Source: an uncultured Megasphaera sp. (GTDB lineage Bacteria > Bacillota > Negativicutes > Veillonellales > Megasphaeraceae). From it: a stretch of 26,324 nt of DNA. The stretch covers positions 1-26,324 of the forward strand of contig UQHB01000038.1 in assembly GCA_900540735.1 (NCBI GenBank), read 5' to 3'. Position numbers and translations under genes: made by a program. Of this stretch, positions 16,301-23,832 are shown piece after piece. Each line of letters opens with the position of its first letter. Position 1 is the first letter of the stretch. The notes beneath the pieces are model-generated. The model searched no databases and was not told where the DNA came from. It saw nothing but the letters and a program-made list of their open reading frames with translations.

Positions 16301-16427
16301 ATTAAAACAAGGAGGCCGTCTCGTCGGTATCATTTCCCACGTCCCGGAATTGCGGGAACGGATTGATACGCGCCTGGCTGTGCACAAGACCGACCGGGGC
16401 AGTACGGTATCTTTTGAATTATTGTAG
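13383..16427 (+). CDS. sbcC: DNA repair ATPase subunit SbcC (Rad50-like)
   Basis: SbcC is the SMC-like ATPase that tethers and opens DNA for SbcD. Of 1014 residues, the N-terminal ATPase half shows Walker A GPTGAGKT (35-42) and the Q-loop region LLPQGDFRKLLLA. Long Gln/Ala/Glu-rich coiled coils flank the zinc hook CPVC (Cys507, Cys510) in the middle. The C-terminal half has the signature LSGGE (918-922), Walker B MFIDE (950-954) and the D-loop GTLDGET. The ATG at 13383 overlaps the sbcD stop by 4 bp and follows AAGGAGG (13370-13376); codons upstream in frame lie inside sbcD. Arginine codon use (CGG often) differs from the CGT-rich dld, fitting low expression. Confidence 0.96.
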   Translation: MIPLRLVMNAFGPYAGQEVIDFRDLGDRKLFLIYGPTGAGKTTVLDAMCYVLYGDTSGDLRSGAHMRSEYASPKDKTYVDFSFAIGTKRYRIERSPEQEIAKKRGTGLKKEGAKAALYAIDDHDEDTAVIATKNVTAEIIRLLGFKSEQFRQVVLLPQGDFRKLLLANSSERQQIMQTLFHTQRYARLQALAKERHDAIQSEYSQTEQDITQQLQAAGVENEEALGAALTTQTAAVEKAKQDLTAANRTRDSYQQTVQDAQVLYSHWQSLKKSKALLQEIQGQAEDIEVKRKQIALLQQAKLLAEPCRTLDAIQEKGVHAGEKEKEASQAVAQATANAQQATQVMQDIAAQEGAYKENSSRLVQLRSLVPKTAAYKECCAAVTKAKTIQDQALHAWQGAVQALTDVRMQWEKCQQTATGYADTLRAYEQAKTAYTTLCERLDTERQLETMAQHLDKLRQEEKTLTARLAQASEKARADAVNYESVQVLFLQGQAAVLADGLGEGMPCPVCGATHHPHLAIRAEHMLQKEDVERCKKIAETSEAARQKLTVESAALDAKIAAETMQYDRLRQQYPVEGTVADWQGRTAAQHEIVETLAKRAAMQQQAQDQATALQQTVKDKEQAEQALRSEKEATLLAFTKAAESQVKAEEDIPALYRDERVLQHQIEGLSKEITAYEQARETSRAAWTQATTEVARWQEQQTLWQTQVTQLRQEYTDGVKALKARVQAAGFASVTACRQAQQDVPQLEELQRTVDAYTASLQQVQGQIAQEQAVINTQLEPDMEPYQAQLRAYNEQCRILSETVASQQSVVQQLTKTTKAIAAYRIAQEALTEQYKAVGSLYDVISGKTTGVNFERYVLGALLDEVLQVANLRLDEMSRHRYELQRSQAWDDKRVKQIGLDIEVFDNFTGYARPANTLSGGETFLASLSLALGLADVVQAYSGGIHLDTMFIDEGFGTLDGETLDFALKALLELKQGGRLVGIISHVPELRERIDTRLAVHKTDRGSTVSFELL

Positions 16428-16434
16428 GTCTCCA

Positions 16435-16463
16435 TTGAAGAGCACCTAAAACCATATTATAAT
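16435..16463 (+). promoter_or_regulatory. Promoter of the glyoxalase-tcdA unit
   Basis: TTGAAG (16435-16440) and TATAAT (16458-16463) are exactly 17 bp apart, just after the sbcC stop. No terminator is visible between sbcC and this promoter. Confidence 0.75.
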
Positions 16464-16501
16464 AAACAAGATTGTATATATACATAAAGGGGGAACTAAT
16501 C

Positions 16502-16864
16502 ATGCAATTTAGATTTCGTCATACCAATTTCAACGTTCTCGATTTAAAACGGAGTATGGCTTTCTATGAAGAAGCACTTGGTTTAAAAGAAGTACGGCGC
16601 ATTGAAAATCCTGATTTTACGATCGTCTACATGGGCGACGGTGTATCTGATTTTCAGCTCGAATTAACGTGGCTCAAAGACCGGAAAGAACCGTATAACT
16701 TAGGGGAAAATGAATTTCACACGGCCTTTTCTGTAGCCGATATGAAAGCTGCCCACGAAAAGCACGATAAAATGGGCTGCGTCGTCTACGACAACCCGAC
16801 TATGGGCATTTACTTCATCGTCGACCCAGATGGGTACTGGCTCGAAATCATTCCGGAAAAATAG
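16502..16864 (+). CDS. gloA: VOC-family glyoxalase I-like protein (lactoylglutathione lyase)
   Basis: A 120-residue protein with the two beta-alpha-beta-beta-beta repeats of the vicinal oxygen chelate fold. The four metal ligands of glyoxalase I are in place: His7 (RHTNFNV), Glu54 (QLELTW), His73 (EFHTAF) and Glu115 (WLEII). The best guess is isomerisation of a methylglyoxal-thiol adduct to a lactoyl-thiol, a detoxification step; the thiol is not known here. Other VOC enzymes share the fold, so the symbol is tentative. The ATG at 16502 follows AAAGGGGG (16486-16493); the in-frame stretch from 16472 would read through that site. tcdA begins 9 bp after the stop, so they are probably co-transcribed. 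Confidence 0.75.
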   Translation: MQFRFRHTNFNVLDLKRSMAFYEEALGLKEVRRIENPDFTIVYMGDGVSDFQLELTWLKDRKEPYNLGENEFHTAFSVADMKAAHEKHDKMGCVVYDNPTMGIYFIVDPDGYWLEIIPEK

Positions 16865-16872
16865 GGGATACT

Positions 16873-17589
16873 ATGGATAAAAAATACACACAGCGTACAG
16901 CCCGTCTTTTAGGGCAAGAAAAAGTATATGAACTGGCCCAGAAAACAGTCCTCATTTTTGGCATGGGCGGTGTGGGCTCCTTTGTGACCGAAGCCCTTTG
17001 CCGTGCCGGTGTAGGCAAGCTCATCCTCGTCGATAAAGACGTCTTCGATGAATCGAACGTCAACCGCCAGCTCGGCGCGACGACCTTGACTATTGGAAAA
17101 TACAAAGTCGATGTCATGAAAGAACGGCTTCTGACGATTAATCCTGACCTTACCATTGAAACGCACTGCATGTTTTACTTGCCCGGTGGCGGACACGACG
17201 GTTTCATTGCCCAAAGCGGTGCAGACTACGTCGTCGATGCTATTGACACGACGAGTGCGAAAATCGGCATTATCGAAGAAGCTTATAAAGCACAGATTCC
17301 GGTCATTTCGTCCATGGGTGCAGGCAATAAGTTACATCCTGAACTCTTTACAGTGGACTATATTGAAAAGACGACCGTCGATCCCCTCGCCAAAATCTTA
17401 CGGCGTGAACTGAAGAAACGGCGCATTCGCCGTGTGAAAGTCGTCTATTCTACAGAAGTACCGCATACACCACACGTCGACAGCGACGAAGTACGGCCCA
17501 GCCCGGGCAGTATTTCTTTCGTACCTGCTACGGCTGGTATGATTTTAGCCGGTGCCGTCGTCCGTGATTTACTCCATATAGACGAATAA
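16873..17589 (+). CDS. tcdA: tRNA threonylcarbamoyladenosine dehydratase
   Basis: TcdA (CsdL) uses ATP to convert t6A at position 37 of tRNAs to its cyclic form. The 238 residues are an E1-like ThiF-family domain: the nucleotide loop FGMGGVGS (29-36), Asp54 (LVDKD), and SNVNRQ (61-66), which contacts the ATP phosphates. AIDTTSAKIGIIEEA and the tail RRVKVVYSTEVPHTP are typical of TcdA rather than of MoeB or ThiF, and the paired zinc CxxC motifs of those relatives are not seen. The ATG follows GGGGA. tsaC, which acts earlier in the t6A pathway, lies about 6 kb downstream. Confidence 0.9.
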   Translation: MDKKYTQRTARLLGQEKVYELAQKTVLIFGMGGVGSFVTEALCRAGVGKLILVDKDVFDESNVNRQLGATTLTIGKYKVDVMKERLLTINPDLTIETHCMFYLPGGGHDGFIAQSGADYVVDAIDTTSAKIGIIEEAYKAQIPVISSMGAGNKLHPELFTVDYIEKTTVDPLAKILRRELKKRRIRRVKVVYSTEVPHTPHVDSDEVRPSPGSISFVPATAGMILAGAVVRDLLHIDE

Positions 17590-17612
17590 AAAAATTTTTA
17601 GAACTTATGCAC

Positions 17613-17642
17613 AGGAGCTGCTCCATGAAAAGAGTAGCTCCT
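17613..17642 (+). terminator. Hairpin after tcdA, possible weak terminator
   Basis: AGGAGCTGCTC (17613-17623) pairs with GAGTAGCTCCT (17632-17642) with one G-T wobble. The nearest T run is about 16 nt further on, so efficient intrinsic termination is doubtful. Another small hairpin (CCATCT/AGATGG, about 17678-17697) lies before the nrdD promoter. Confidence 0.45.
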
Positions 17643-17701
17643 ATGTTGTCTTCGAGCCTTTTTGATAATACTTGATACCATCTCTATGGTGTAGATGGGG
17701 T

Positions 17702-17730
17702 TTGACACTCCCTACAAGATATAGTATCAT
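17702..17730 (+). promoter_or_regulatory. Promoter of nrdDG
   Basis: A perfect -35 TTGACA (17702-17707) and TATCAT (17725-17730) are 17 bp apart. A NrdR-like box covers the spacer and the start of the -10. The leader before nrdD would be about 87 nt. Confidence 0.75.
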
Positions 17731-17803
17731 ATTCCATGTGATTACGAGACTAACTTGGTATATATAGTATGCTAAGTATCAAAAACATATCAATATATAC
17801 TAT
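17712..17803 (+). promoter_or_regulatory. Three NrdR-like boxes before nrdD
   Basis: Boxes resembling ACACwATATATwGTGT occur at 17712-17727 (core ACAAGATATAGTAT), 17755-17770 (core TATATATAGTAT) and 17788-17803 (core CAATATATACTAT). The first overlaps the promoter; the others lie in the leader, 43 and 33 bp further on, close to whole helical turns. NrdR represses ribonucleotide reductase genes in many bacteria, usually from paired boxes. The flanking GTGT/ACAC ends are poorly kept, so this is suggestive only. Confidence 0.45.
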
Positions 17804-17823
17804 ATCATGTGGAGGTACGGAAT

Positions 17824-19974
17824 ATGCTGGAAGTAATTAAGAGAAATGGCGAAAAAGCCCCGTTTAACCGTGACAAAATTGTCGTTGCTATTGAAAAAGC
17901 CATGAATAGCAGCAGTGGCGTCTTTGAACCGGGTCAAGCTGACAAGATTGCAAAGGAAATCGAAGAATACGCCAGCTCCCTGCATAAAGATTTGACCATT
18001 TATGGTATTGAAGACCAAGTATACTATCGCTTGCTCAAATATAAAAACCCAGCAACAGCCCGAGCTTACGAAAACTACAAAGCCATTCAAACCTTTAAAC
18101 GGCAGACCAACACGACCGATACGGATGTCTTTGGCTTATTAAATAATACGAACTTAGAAGTTTTAAATGAAAATTCCAATAAAAACGGCCACGTCGTATC
18201 CACACAGCGTGACCTCATTGCCGGCGAAGTATCGAAAGATATTGCACGCCGTAAATTGATTCCTGCTGACATCGTCCAGGCCCACGACAGCGGTGCTATC
18301 CATTTCCACGACATGGATTACATCATTCAGCCTATGTTTAACTGCTGTCTCATCAATTTGGAAGATATGCTCGCCAACGGCACAGTCATTAACGGCAAGA
18401 AAATCGATACACCGAAATCCTTCCAAGTCGCTTGCACTGTGACGACCCAGATTATTGCCCAAGTTGCGAGCGGTCAGTACGGCGGCCAGTCCATTAATGG
18501 CATTGACCGTATCCTGGCTCCGTACGTACGGAAATCCTTTGAAAAATACATGAAAGCTGTCGTCGAAGAACAGCGCGAAGTCTACGGTATTGAACCGGAC
18601 ATGGAAAAGGCCGAAGAAATCGCGTGGAAGCGGACGAAAAAAGAAATTAAAGACGGCATCCAGACCGTCCAGTACCAAATCAATACGCTCATGACGACGA
18701 ACGGCCAAGCTCCGTTTGTAACGCTCTTCATGTATTTCCAGCCAGACTATAAATACGCTAAAGAAGCAGCTATGATTGATGAAGAATTGCTCCGTCAGCG
18801 TATTCAAGGCATTAAAAATGAAGCCAACGTGTACGTTACGCCGGCTTTCCCGAAATTAATCTACGTCCTCGATGAACACAATGTCCACGAAGACAGCCTG
18901 TACTACTACTTGACGAAACTCGCTGCGGAATGCACAGCAAAACGGATGTATCCTGATTACATTTCGGCTAAGAAAATGCGCGAAACCTACGAAGGCAACG
19001 TCTTCAGTCCTATGGGCTGCCGTTCCTTCTTGAGCCCGTGGAAAGACGAAAAGGGCAACTATAAATTCGATGGCCGTTTCAACATGGGTGTCGTGTCCTT
19101 GAATTTACCGCAAATCGGTATCTTAGCTAACGGCGACGAAGAAAAATTCTTCCAAATCCTCGATAAACGACTCGAACTTTGCAAAAAAGCCTTGCTCCTC
19201 CGCGTAGAACTGTTGAAGAAAATCACGTCTGACGTTTCGCCGATTCACTGGCAGTACGGTGCTATTGCGCGCCTCAAACCAGGCGAAACGATTGAAAAAT
19301 TCATGTATGGCGGTTACGCAACCTTGTCCCTTGGTTACATTGGCATTTACGAAGCAACGCTCCTGACGAAGCATTGCTCCCATACATCGCCGGAAGGCAA
19401 GAAATTTGCCATGAAGATTATGGACTACTTCAACGACCATATTGCCAAATGGAAACGGGAAACAAATATCGGCTTTGCTCTCTACGGTACGCCGGCAGAA
19501 AACTTGACGAACCGGTTCTGCAAAATCGATAAAGCTCGTTTCGGTGAAATCAAAGACGTAACGGACAAAGGATACTACACGAATAGCTACCACGTCGACG
19601 TACGGGAACACATCAACGTCTTCGATAAATTCAACTTCGAAGCAGCCTTTGAAGATAAATCCACAGGCGGCTGCATTAGTTACGCTGAAATCCCGAACAT
19701 GACCCACAACGTCGAAGCAGTCCTGACGATGGTGAAATACTTGTACGATGAAATTACGTACGCTGAATTTAACACCAAACTGGACTACTGCCACGTTTGC
19801 GGCTATAATGGAGAAATCGTCTTAAACGACCACAACGAATGGGAATGCCCGCGGTGCCACAATACGGACAAAACGAAACTTACGGTCATTCGCCGGACGT
19901 GCGGTTACTTAGGCGAAAATTTCTGGAATGAAGGGCGTACACAAGAAATCAAGAACCGTGTCCTTCATATTTAG
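17824..19974 (+). CDS. nrdD: Anaerobic (class III) ribonucleoside-triphosphate reductase
   Basis: NrdD reduces ribonucleoside triphosphates to deoxynucleotides with a glycyl radical, without oxygen. The 716 residues begin with an ATP-cone (VIKRNGEKAPFNRDKI), which sets allosteric control, followed by the catalytic barrel. The C-terminal zinc site has Cys656, Cys659, Cys675 and Cys678 (CHVC, CPRC). The radical motif is RTCGY with Gly694. The start at 17824 follows GGAGG (17811-17815); a GTG five codons earlier precedes the ribosome binding site and is rejected. nrdG, its activase, begins 12 bp after the stop, which is itself part of the nrdG ribosome binding site. The enzyme points to anaerobic growth. 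Confidence 0.97.
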   Translation: MLEVIKRNGEKAPFNRDKIVVAIEKAMNSSSGVFEPGQADKIAKEIEEYASSLHKDLTIYGIEDQVYYRLLKYKNPATARAYENYKAIQTFKRQTNTTDTDVFGLLNNTNLEVLNENSNKNGHVVSTQRDLIAGEVSKDIARRKLIPADIVQAHDSGAIHFHDMDYIIQPMFNCCLINLEDMLANGTVINGKKIDTPKSFQVACTVTTQIIAQVASGQYGGQSINGIDRILAPYVRKSFEKYMKAVVEEQREVYGIEPDMEKAEEIAWKRTKKEIKDGIQTVQYQINTLMTTNGQAPFVTLFMYFQPDYKYAKEAAMIDEELLRQRIQGIKNEANVYVTPAFPKLIYVLDEHNVHEDSLYYYLTKLAAECTAKRMYPDYISAKKMRETYEGNVFSPMGCRSFLSPWKDEKGNYKFDGRFNMGVVSLNLPQIGILANGDEEKFFQILDKRLELCKKALLLRVELLKKITSDVSPIHWQYGAIARLKPGETIEKFMYGGYATLSLGYIGIYEATLLTKHCSHTSPEGKKFAMKIMDYFNDHIAKWKRETNIGFALYGTPAENLTNRFCKIDKARFGEIKDVTDKGYYTNSYHVDVREHINVFDKFNFEAAFEDKSTGGCISYAEIPNMTHNVEAVLTMVKYLYDEITYAEFNTKLDYCHVCGYNGEIVLNDHNEWECPRCHNTDKTKLTVIRRTCGYLGENFWNEGRTQEIKNRVLHI

Positions 19975-19986
19975 GAGATGTAAGAT

Positions 19987-20493
19987 GTGCGGTACGGACA
20001 AATCCGTCAATTTGATATAGCTAACGGCCCTGGCATTCGTGCTACGGTCTTCGTGACCGGGTGCAGCCGCGGCTGTTACAACTGTTTTAACCCGGAATAC
20101 CAAAGCTTTTGTGCCGGGAAAGAATGGACAGAAAAGGAAACAAACCAGCTCTTAAGCTACTTAGGGCAGGCCACTAATAACGGTCTTACGTTCCTCGGTG
20201 GCGAGCCCATGGAAAATGCAGCTGATTTAGCGAAATTAGCAAAGCTCGTCAAAGAGAAGATGCCTAACAAATCCATTTGGGTTTATTCTGGGTTTACGTA
20301 CGACGAAATCATCAAAGACCCAGTGAAAAAAGAATTACTCGACACGTGTAATGTCCTCGTCGATGGACCATTCGTCGATAAATTAAAAGACCCGGGACTC
20401 TATTTCCGCGGTTCGTCGAACCAACGGGTCATCGATATTAAGCAGAGTGAAGCCGCTCATCAGGTCGTCTTAGTATGGCCGGACGGACGGTAA
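19987..20493 (+). CDS. nrdG: Anaerobic ribonucleotide reductase activating protein (radical SAM)
   Basis: NrdG uses S-adenosylmethionine and a [4Fe-4S] cluster to make the glycyl radical on NrdD. The 168-residue protein has the cluster motif CSRGCYNC (Cys26, Cys30, Cys33) and the family opening YGQIRQFDIANGPGIR; GGEPM near residue 77 is the SAM-binding motif. The start is GTG at 19987, preceded by AGGAG (19973-19977) with 9 nt spacing. Two nearby ATGs (19978 and 19985) are out of frame, the first followed at once by TAA. It is in one operon with nrdD. Confidence 0.95.
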   Translation: MRYGQIRQFDIANGPGIRATVFVTGCSRGCYNCFNPEYQSFCAGKEWTEKETNQLLSYLGQATNNGLTFLGGEPMENAADLAKLAKLVKEKMPNKSIWVYSGFTYDEIIKDPVKKELLDTCNVLVDGPFVDKLKDPGLYFRGSSNQRVIDIKQSEAAHQVVLVWPDGR

Positions 20494-20511
20494 AATTTGT
20501 CACGTTATTTC

Positions 20512-20540
20512 TTGCATTTAGACAATGACTGTGATATACT
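20512..20540 (+). promoter_or_regulatory. Promoter of rpmE
   Basis: TTGCAT (20512-20517) and an extended -10 TGATATACT (hexamer 20535-20540) are 17 bp apart. It may also drive yqhQ and the prfA cluster, as only a weak hairpin follows rpmE. Confidence 0.75.
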
Positions 20541-20585
20541 ATCTTCGCATAGGTTTTGTAAGCTGATTAGAAAGAGGTGTGAAAG

Positions 20586-20795
20586 GTGAAGGAAGGTATT
20601 CATCCGAAATTTTATGACCACGCAACAGTAAAATGCGCATGTGGCAACACATTTGAAACTGGTTCAACAAAACCGGAATTGCGTGTTGAAATTTGCTCTC
20701 AATGCCATCCGTTCTTTACAGGCCAGCAACGTGCACAGCAGGCTCGTGGCCGTATTGAACAATTCAATAAACGTTACGGTAAAAAAGCTAAATAA
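20586..20795 (+). CDS. rpmE: 50S ribosomal protein L31 (zinc-binding form)
   Basis: L31 is a small protein of the large ribosomal subunit that bridges to the small subunit. The 69 residues contain the four zinc cysteines Cys17, Cys19, Cys37 and Cys40 (CACGN, CSQCHPFFTG), so this is the zinc-dependent paralogue. The start is GTG, chosen by AAAGAGG (20571-20577) 8 nt upstream and by the family opening KEGIHPKF. It heads the conserved order leading to prfA and prmC. Confidence 0.95.
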   Translation: MKEGIHPKFYDHATVKCACGNTFETGSTKPELRVEICSQCHPFFTGQQRAQQARGRIEQFNKRYGKKAK

Positions 20796-20813
20796 TTGCG
20801 GTACAAGTGGGCG

Positions 20814-20833
20814 GCAGAGCAGAAATGCTCTGC
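20814..20833 (+). terminator. Hairpin after rpmE, probable weak terminator
   Basis: GCAGAGCA (20814-20821) and TGCTCTGC (20826-20833) form an 8-bp stem with a GAAA tetraloop. The following TCTATTTGT is only a poor T run, so partial read-through into yqhQ is likely. Confidence 0.55.
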
Positions 20834-20902
20834 TCTATTTGTATGTAAATGAAGTCAGTCCAGAACGAGGTCCAGGCCTTTAGAGAAAGTGAGGGATGTG
20901 CT

Positions 20903-21847
20903 GTGAATAAACCGAAAACATATGTCGGCGGCCAAGCCGTCATCGAAGGGGTCATGATGCGAGGCCCTCAATATATTGCAACTGCTGTACGGACACCATC
21001 CGGTGAGATTACGATTCAAAAGGATACGATTCATTCCATTACGGAGAAATATCCTATTTTAAAAAAGCCTTTTCTGCGCGGCTCTGTAGCCTTAGTAGAA
21101 TCGCTCATCTACGGCATGAAGAGCCTGTCTTATTCTGCTCAGGCTGCTGGTGAAGAAGAGGAACAACTGACGAGTACGCAAATGGCCATGACCATGGCCT
21201 TTTCCGTCGTCATGGCGATAGTCTTCTTTTTAGCTATTCCGACCTTTGGGGCGAAATTCATTCCCGGTGTAGCCGATGACCCGGTACGCCTCAATATCGT
21301 TGAAGGCGTCTTGCGCTTGCTTATCTTTTTGGCCTATATTTGGGGTATATCCCTGACCAAAGATATTCGCCGCGTCTTTGAATACCACGGTGCCGAACAT
21401 AAGACGATTTGGGCCTATGAAAAGGGCCTGCCCTTGACTGTTGCTAATGTGCAGAAACAGATGCGCCTCCATCCGCGGTGCGGTACGAATTTCTTGCTCA
21501 TCGTCATGGTCGTCTCGATTTTCGTCTTTGCCTTCTTAGGCTGGCCTAATTTGGTAGAACGGATTTTGTCGCGCGTCATTTTAATGCCCGTCGTTGCCGG
21601 TATTAGTTACGAAATCATCCGCCTTGCCGGGAGCGGCAAACATCCTATTGTCCGTGCCTTAGTACAGCCCGGCCTTTGGCTCCAATACCTGACGACTCGT
21701 GAACCCCACGCCGACCAAATCGAAGTGGCTATTCGCGCCTTAGAAGCGGCTAAACCGGCCGACGAAGGTGTCGACCAAGTCGTGGACGATGTCTATGAAA
21801 CGGCACCGGCACCAGACCTAAAACACGTAGCAGTAGAACCGAAATAA
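20903..21847 (+). CDS. yqhQ: DUF1385 family membrane protein (YqhQ)
   Basis: A 314-residue protein of a conserved family with unknown function, often found next to prfA in Firmicutes. The N-terminal signature is YVGGQAVIEGVMMRGP (7-22). At least four membrane segments follow, and the conserved HGAEHKTIWAYE and HPRCGTNFLLIV lie between them; these histidines and the cysteine could bind metal, though that is a guess. The tail is acidic and soluble. The GTG at 20903 is chosen over the ATG at 20849 because GAGGG (20891-20895) lies 7 nt upstream and the family begins near the YVGGQA motif; the earlier ATG has no ribosome binding site. Confidence 0.88.
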   Translation: MNKPKTYVGGQAVIEGVMMRGPQYIATAVRTPSGEITIQKDTIHSITEKYPILKKPFLRGSVALVESLIYGMKSLSYSAQAAGEEEEQLTSTQMAMTMAFSVVMAIVFFLAIPTFGAKFIPGVADDPVRLNIVEGVLRLLIFLAYIWGISLTKDIRRVFEYHGAEHKTIWAYEKGLPLTVANVQKQMRLHPRCGTNFLLIVMVVSIFVFAFLGWPNLVERILSRVILMPVVAGISYEIIRLAGSGKHPIVRALVQPGLWLQYLTTREPHADQIEVAIRALEAAKPADEGVDQVVDDVYETAPAPDLKHVAVEPK

Positions 21848-21887
21848 TTACACCCTTATACGACAAACCACGAAGGAGAGAATGACT

Positions 21888-22973
21888 GTGTTTATCGACA
21901 AAGTACAGGCAGTAGAAAATAAATTCATGGATTTAGAACAACGCATTAGTGACCCGTCGGTCATTGCCAAACAAGATGAATGGCAAAAACTGACGAAAGA
22001 ACATGCGTCTCTCGCACCCATTGTAGAAACGTTCCGGAAATATAAAGATGTATCCCAGACCATTAAGGACAACAAAGAATTAATGGATGATTCCGATAGC
22101 GATGCCGAAATCATTGCCATGGCGAAAGAAGAAAATGCAGACCTAGTAAAACAGCAAGAAGAACTCGAAAATGACCTGCATATCCTCATGCTGCCGAAAG
22201 ACCCGCGGGATGACAAGAACGTCATTATGGAAATCCGTGCCGGTGCAGGTGGTGACGAAGCAGCTCTCTTTGCAGGCGATTTGTTCCGTATGTACATGAA
22301 ATATATTGAAAAACAGCCTGGCTGGAAAGCAACTATTCTGAGTTCTAATGAACCGGAATTAGGGGGCTTTAAAGAAGTCATTTTCTCTGTCGAAGGCAGC
22401 GGTGTCTTTGGTAAATTAAAATATGAATCGGGCGTCCATCGCGTCCAGCGCGTACCTGTCACCGAAGCAGGCGGCCGTATCCATACATCGACCGCAACAG
22501 TTGCCGTCCTCCCGGAAGCCGAAGACGTAGAAGTCAACCTGGACATGGACGATGTCCGCGTCGACTACTACCGTGCATCCGGTGCTGGTGGTCAGCACGT
22601 TAATAAGACGAGTTCTGCTGTCCGCATGACCCATATACCGACGGGTATCGTCGTCGAATGCCAGGACGAACGGTCGCAGCTCGAAAACAGAGCCAAAGCG
22701 GTCCGCGTCTTGAAAGCTCGTCTCCTCGACAAAGCCCAACAAGAAGCAGATGCGAAAGAAACAGAAGCGCGTCGCAGCCAGGTCGGTACAGGAGACCGTA
22801 GTGAACGTATTCGTACGTACAACTATCCTCAAGGCCGCGTGACGGATCACCGCATTAACTTGACCCTTTATAAACTCGACAATATTATGAATGGTGATAT
22901 TGATGAATTTATTCAAGGCCTCGCCGAAGCACGGCGGTCGGAACTGATGAAAGAAGCCGAAGAAAATGCCTAA
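21888..22973 (+). CDS. prfA: Peptide chain release factor 1
   Basis: RF1 ends translation at UAA and UAG. The protein has 361 residues. The stop-codon recognition tripeptide is Pro190-Val191-Thr192 (RVPVTE) and the GGQ motif is at 234-236 in RASGAGGQHVNKT, which touches the peptidyl-transferase centre. The GTG at 21888 is preferred over the ATG at 21882 because AAGGAG (21873-21878) is 9 nt from the GTG but only 3 nt from the ATG, and RF1 proteins usually open with a short M-F-x-K-like start. The last 8 bp overlap prmC, whose product methylates Gln236. Confidence 0.96.
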   Translation: MFIDKVQAVENKFMDLEQRISDPSVIAKQDEWQKLTKEHASLAPIVETFRKYKDVSQTIKDNKELMDDSDSDAEIIAMAKEENADLVKQQEELENDLHILMLPKDPRDDKNVIMEIRAGAGGDEAALFAGDLFRMYMKYIEKQPGWKATILSSNEPELGGFKEVIFSVEGSGVFGKLKYESGVHRVQRVPVTEAGGRIHTSTATVAVLPEAEDVEVNLDMDDVRVDYYRASGAGGQHVNKTSSAVRMTHIPTGIVVECQDERSQLENRAKAVRVLKARLLDKAQQEADAKETEARRSQVGTGDRSERIRTYNYPQGRVTDHRINLTLYKLDNIMNGDIDEFIQGLAEARRSELMKEAEENA

Positions 22974-23826
22974 GATTTGGACGATTGGTGCTCTCCTGAC
23001 GTGGACGCAGCAATTTTTTGCACAAAAAAGCGTAGACTCGCCGCGCTTAGATGCAGAAATTCTCCTCGCCCATGTGCTCCAAAAAGAACGGATTTATCTC
23101 TACGCCCACTATGATGAGCCCATGAATCCTAATGAGCTCGCAGCCTATCGGGAACTGGTCAAGAAGCGGGCAAATCGTCTCTCTGTAGCCCACATTCTCG
23201 GGATGAAAGCCTTTATGGGACTCGACTTTAAGGTAACGACAGATACGCTCGTGCCGCGGCCGGAAACGGAAATGCTCGTCGAAACAGTCGTCACTAAAGC
23301 TGGCGAAGATGCATCCATTTCTATTATCGACATCGGTACAGGTACAGGAGCGATTATTCTCAGTCTCTTGCATTACTTGCCTAAGGCAACAGGCACTGGT
23401 GTCGATATTTCCCCGAAAGCTCTTGCTGTTGCCAAAGAAAATGGCGAAACTTTAGGATTAACAGACCGCGTACAGTGGCTTGAAAGCGACCTCTTTGCGA
23501 GCGTCCCAGCAGGACCGTACGATTGGTTCGTTTCTAATCCGCCCTATTTAACAAAAGACGATATGGCTCATTTACAGCCTGAAGTCATTCATGACCCGGC
23601 ACTGGCTCTCTATGGCGGTGACGATGGCCTTGACATCTATCGTAAGCTTGCCCAGCAAAGCCCGGCGTATGTCAAAATAGGGGGCTATTGTGCCGTTGAA
23701 ATCGGTGCGGGACAAGACTCGGATGTGACGGCTATTTTCACACAACACGGAGCGTATGACTACGTCCAAACCATACAGGACTACAGCGGTATTGACCGAG
23801 TCCTCGTCTTTACACGAAAAGAGTAG
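22966..23826 (+). CDS. prmC: Release factor glutamine methyltransferase
   Basis: PrmC (HemK) transfers a methyl group from S-adenosylmethionine to the glutamine of the GGQ motif in release factors. The 286 residues show an N-terminal helical substrate-binding domain, VPRPETE (96-102), SAM motif DIGTGTG (122-128) and the catalytic NPPY (191-194). It overlaps the end of prfA by 8 bp (ATGCCTAA), implying translational coupling of enzyme and substrate. tsaC follows 6 bp after its stop. Confidence 0.96.
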   Translation: MPKIWTIGALLTWTQQFFAQKSVDSPRLDAEILLAHVLQKERIYLYAHYDEPMNPNELAAYRELVKKRANRLSVAHILGMKAFMGLDFKVTTDTLVPRPETEMLVETVVTKAGEDASISIIDIGTGTGAIILSLLHYLPKATGTGVDISPKALAVAKENGETLGLTDRVQWLESDLFASVPAGPYDWFVSNPPYLTKDDMAHLQPEVIHDPALALYGGDDGLDIYRKLAQQSPAYVKIGGYCAVEIGAGQDSDVTAIFTQHGAYDYVQTIQDYSGIDRVLVFTRKE

Positions 23827-23832
23827 ATAATC

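Noticed and set aside
18163..19794. Long minus-strand open frames (214 and 223 residues) inside nrdD
   Set aside because: They are mirror frames of a strongly coding gene with clear class III RNR motifs, with no ribosome binding site or recognisable domain.
20849..20902. Earlier ATG start of yqhQ adding 18 residues
   Set aside because: It has no ribosome binding site, while the GTG at 20903 has GAGGG 7 nt upstream and fits the family N-terminus.
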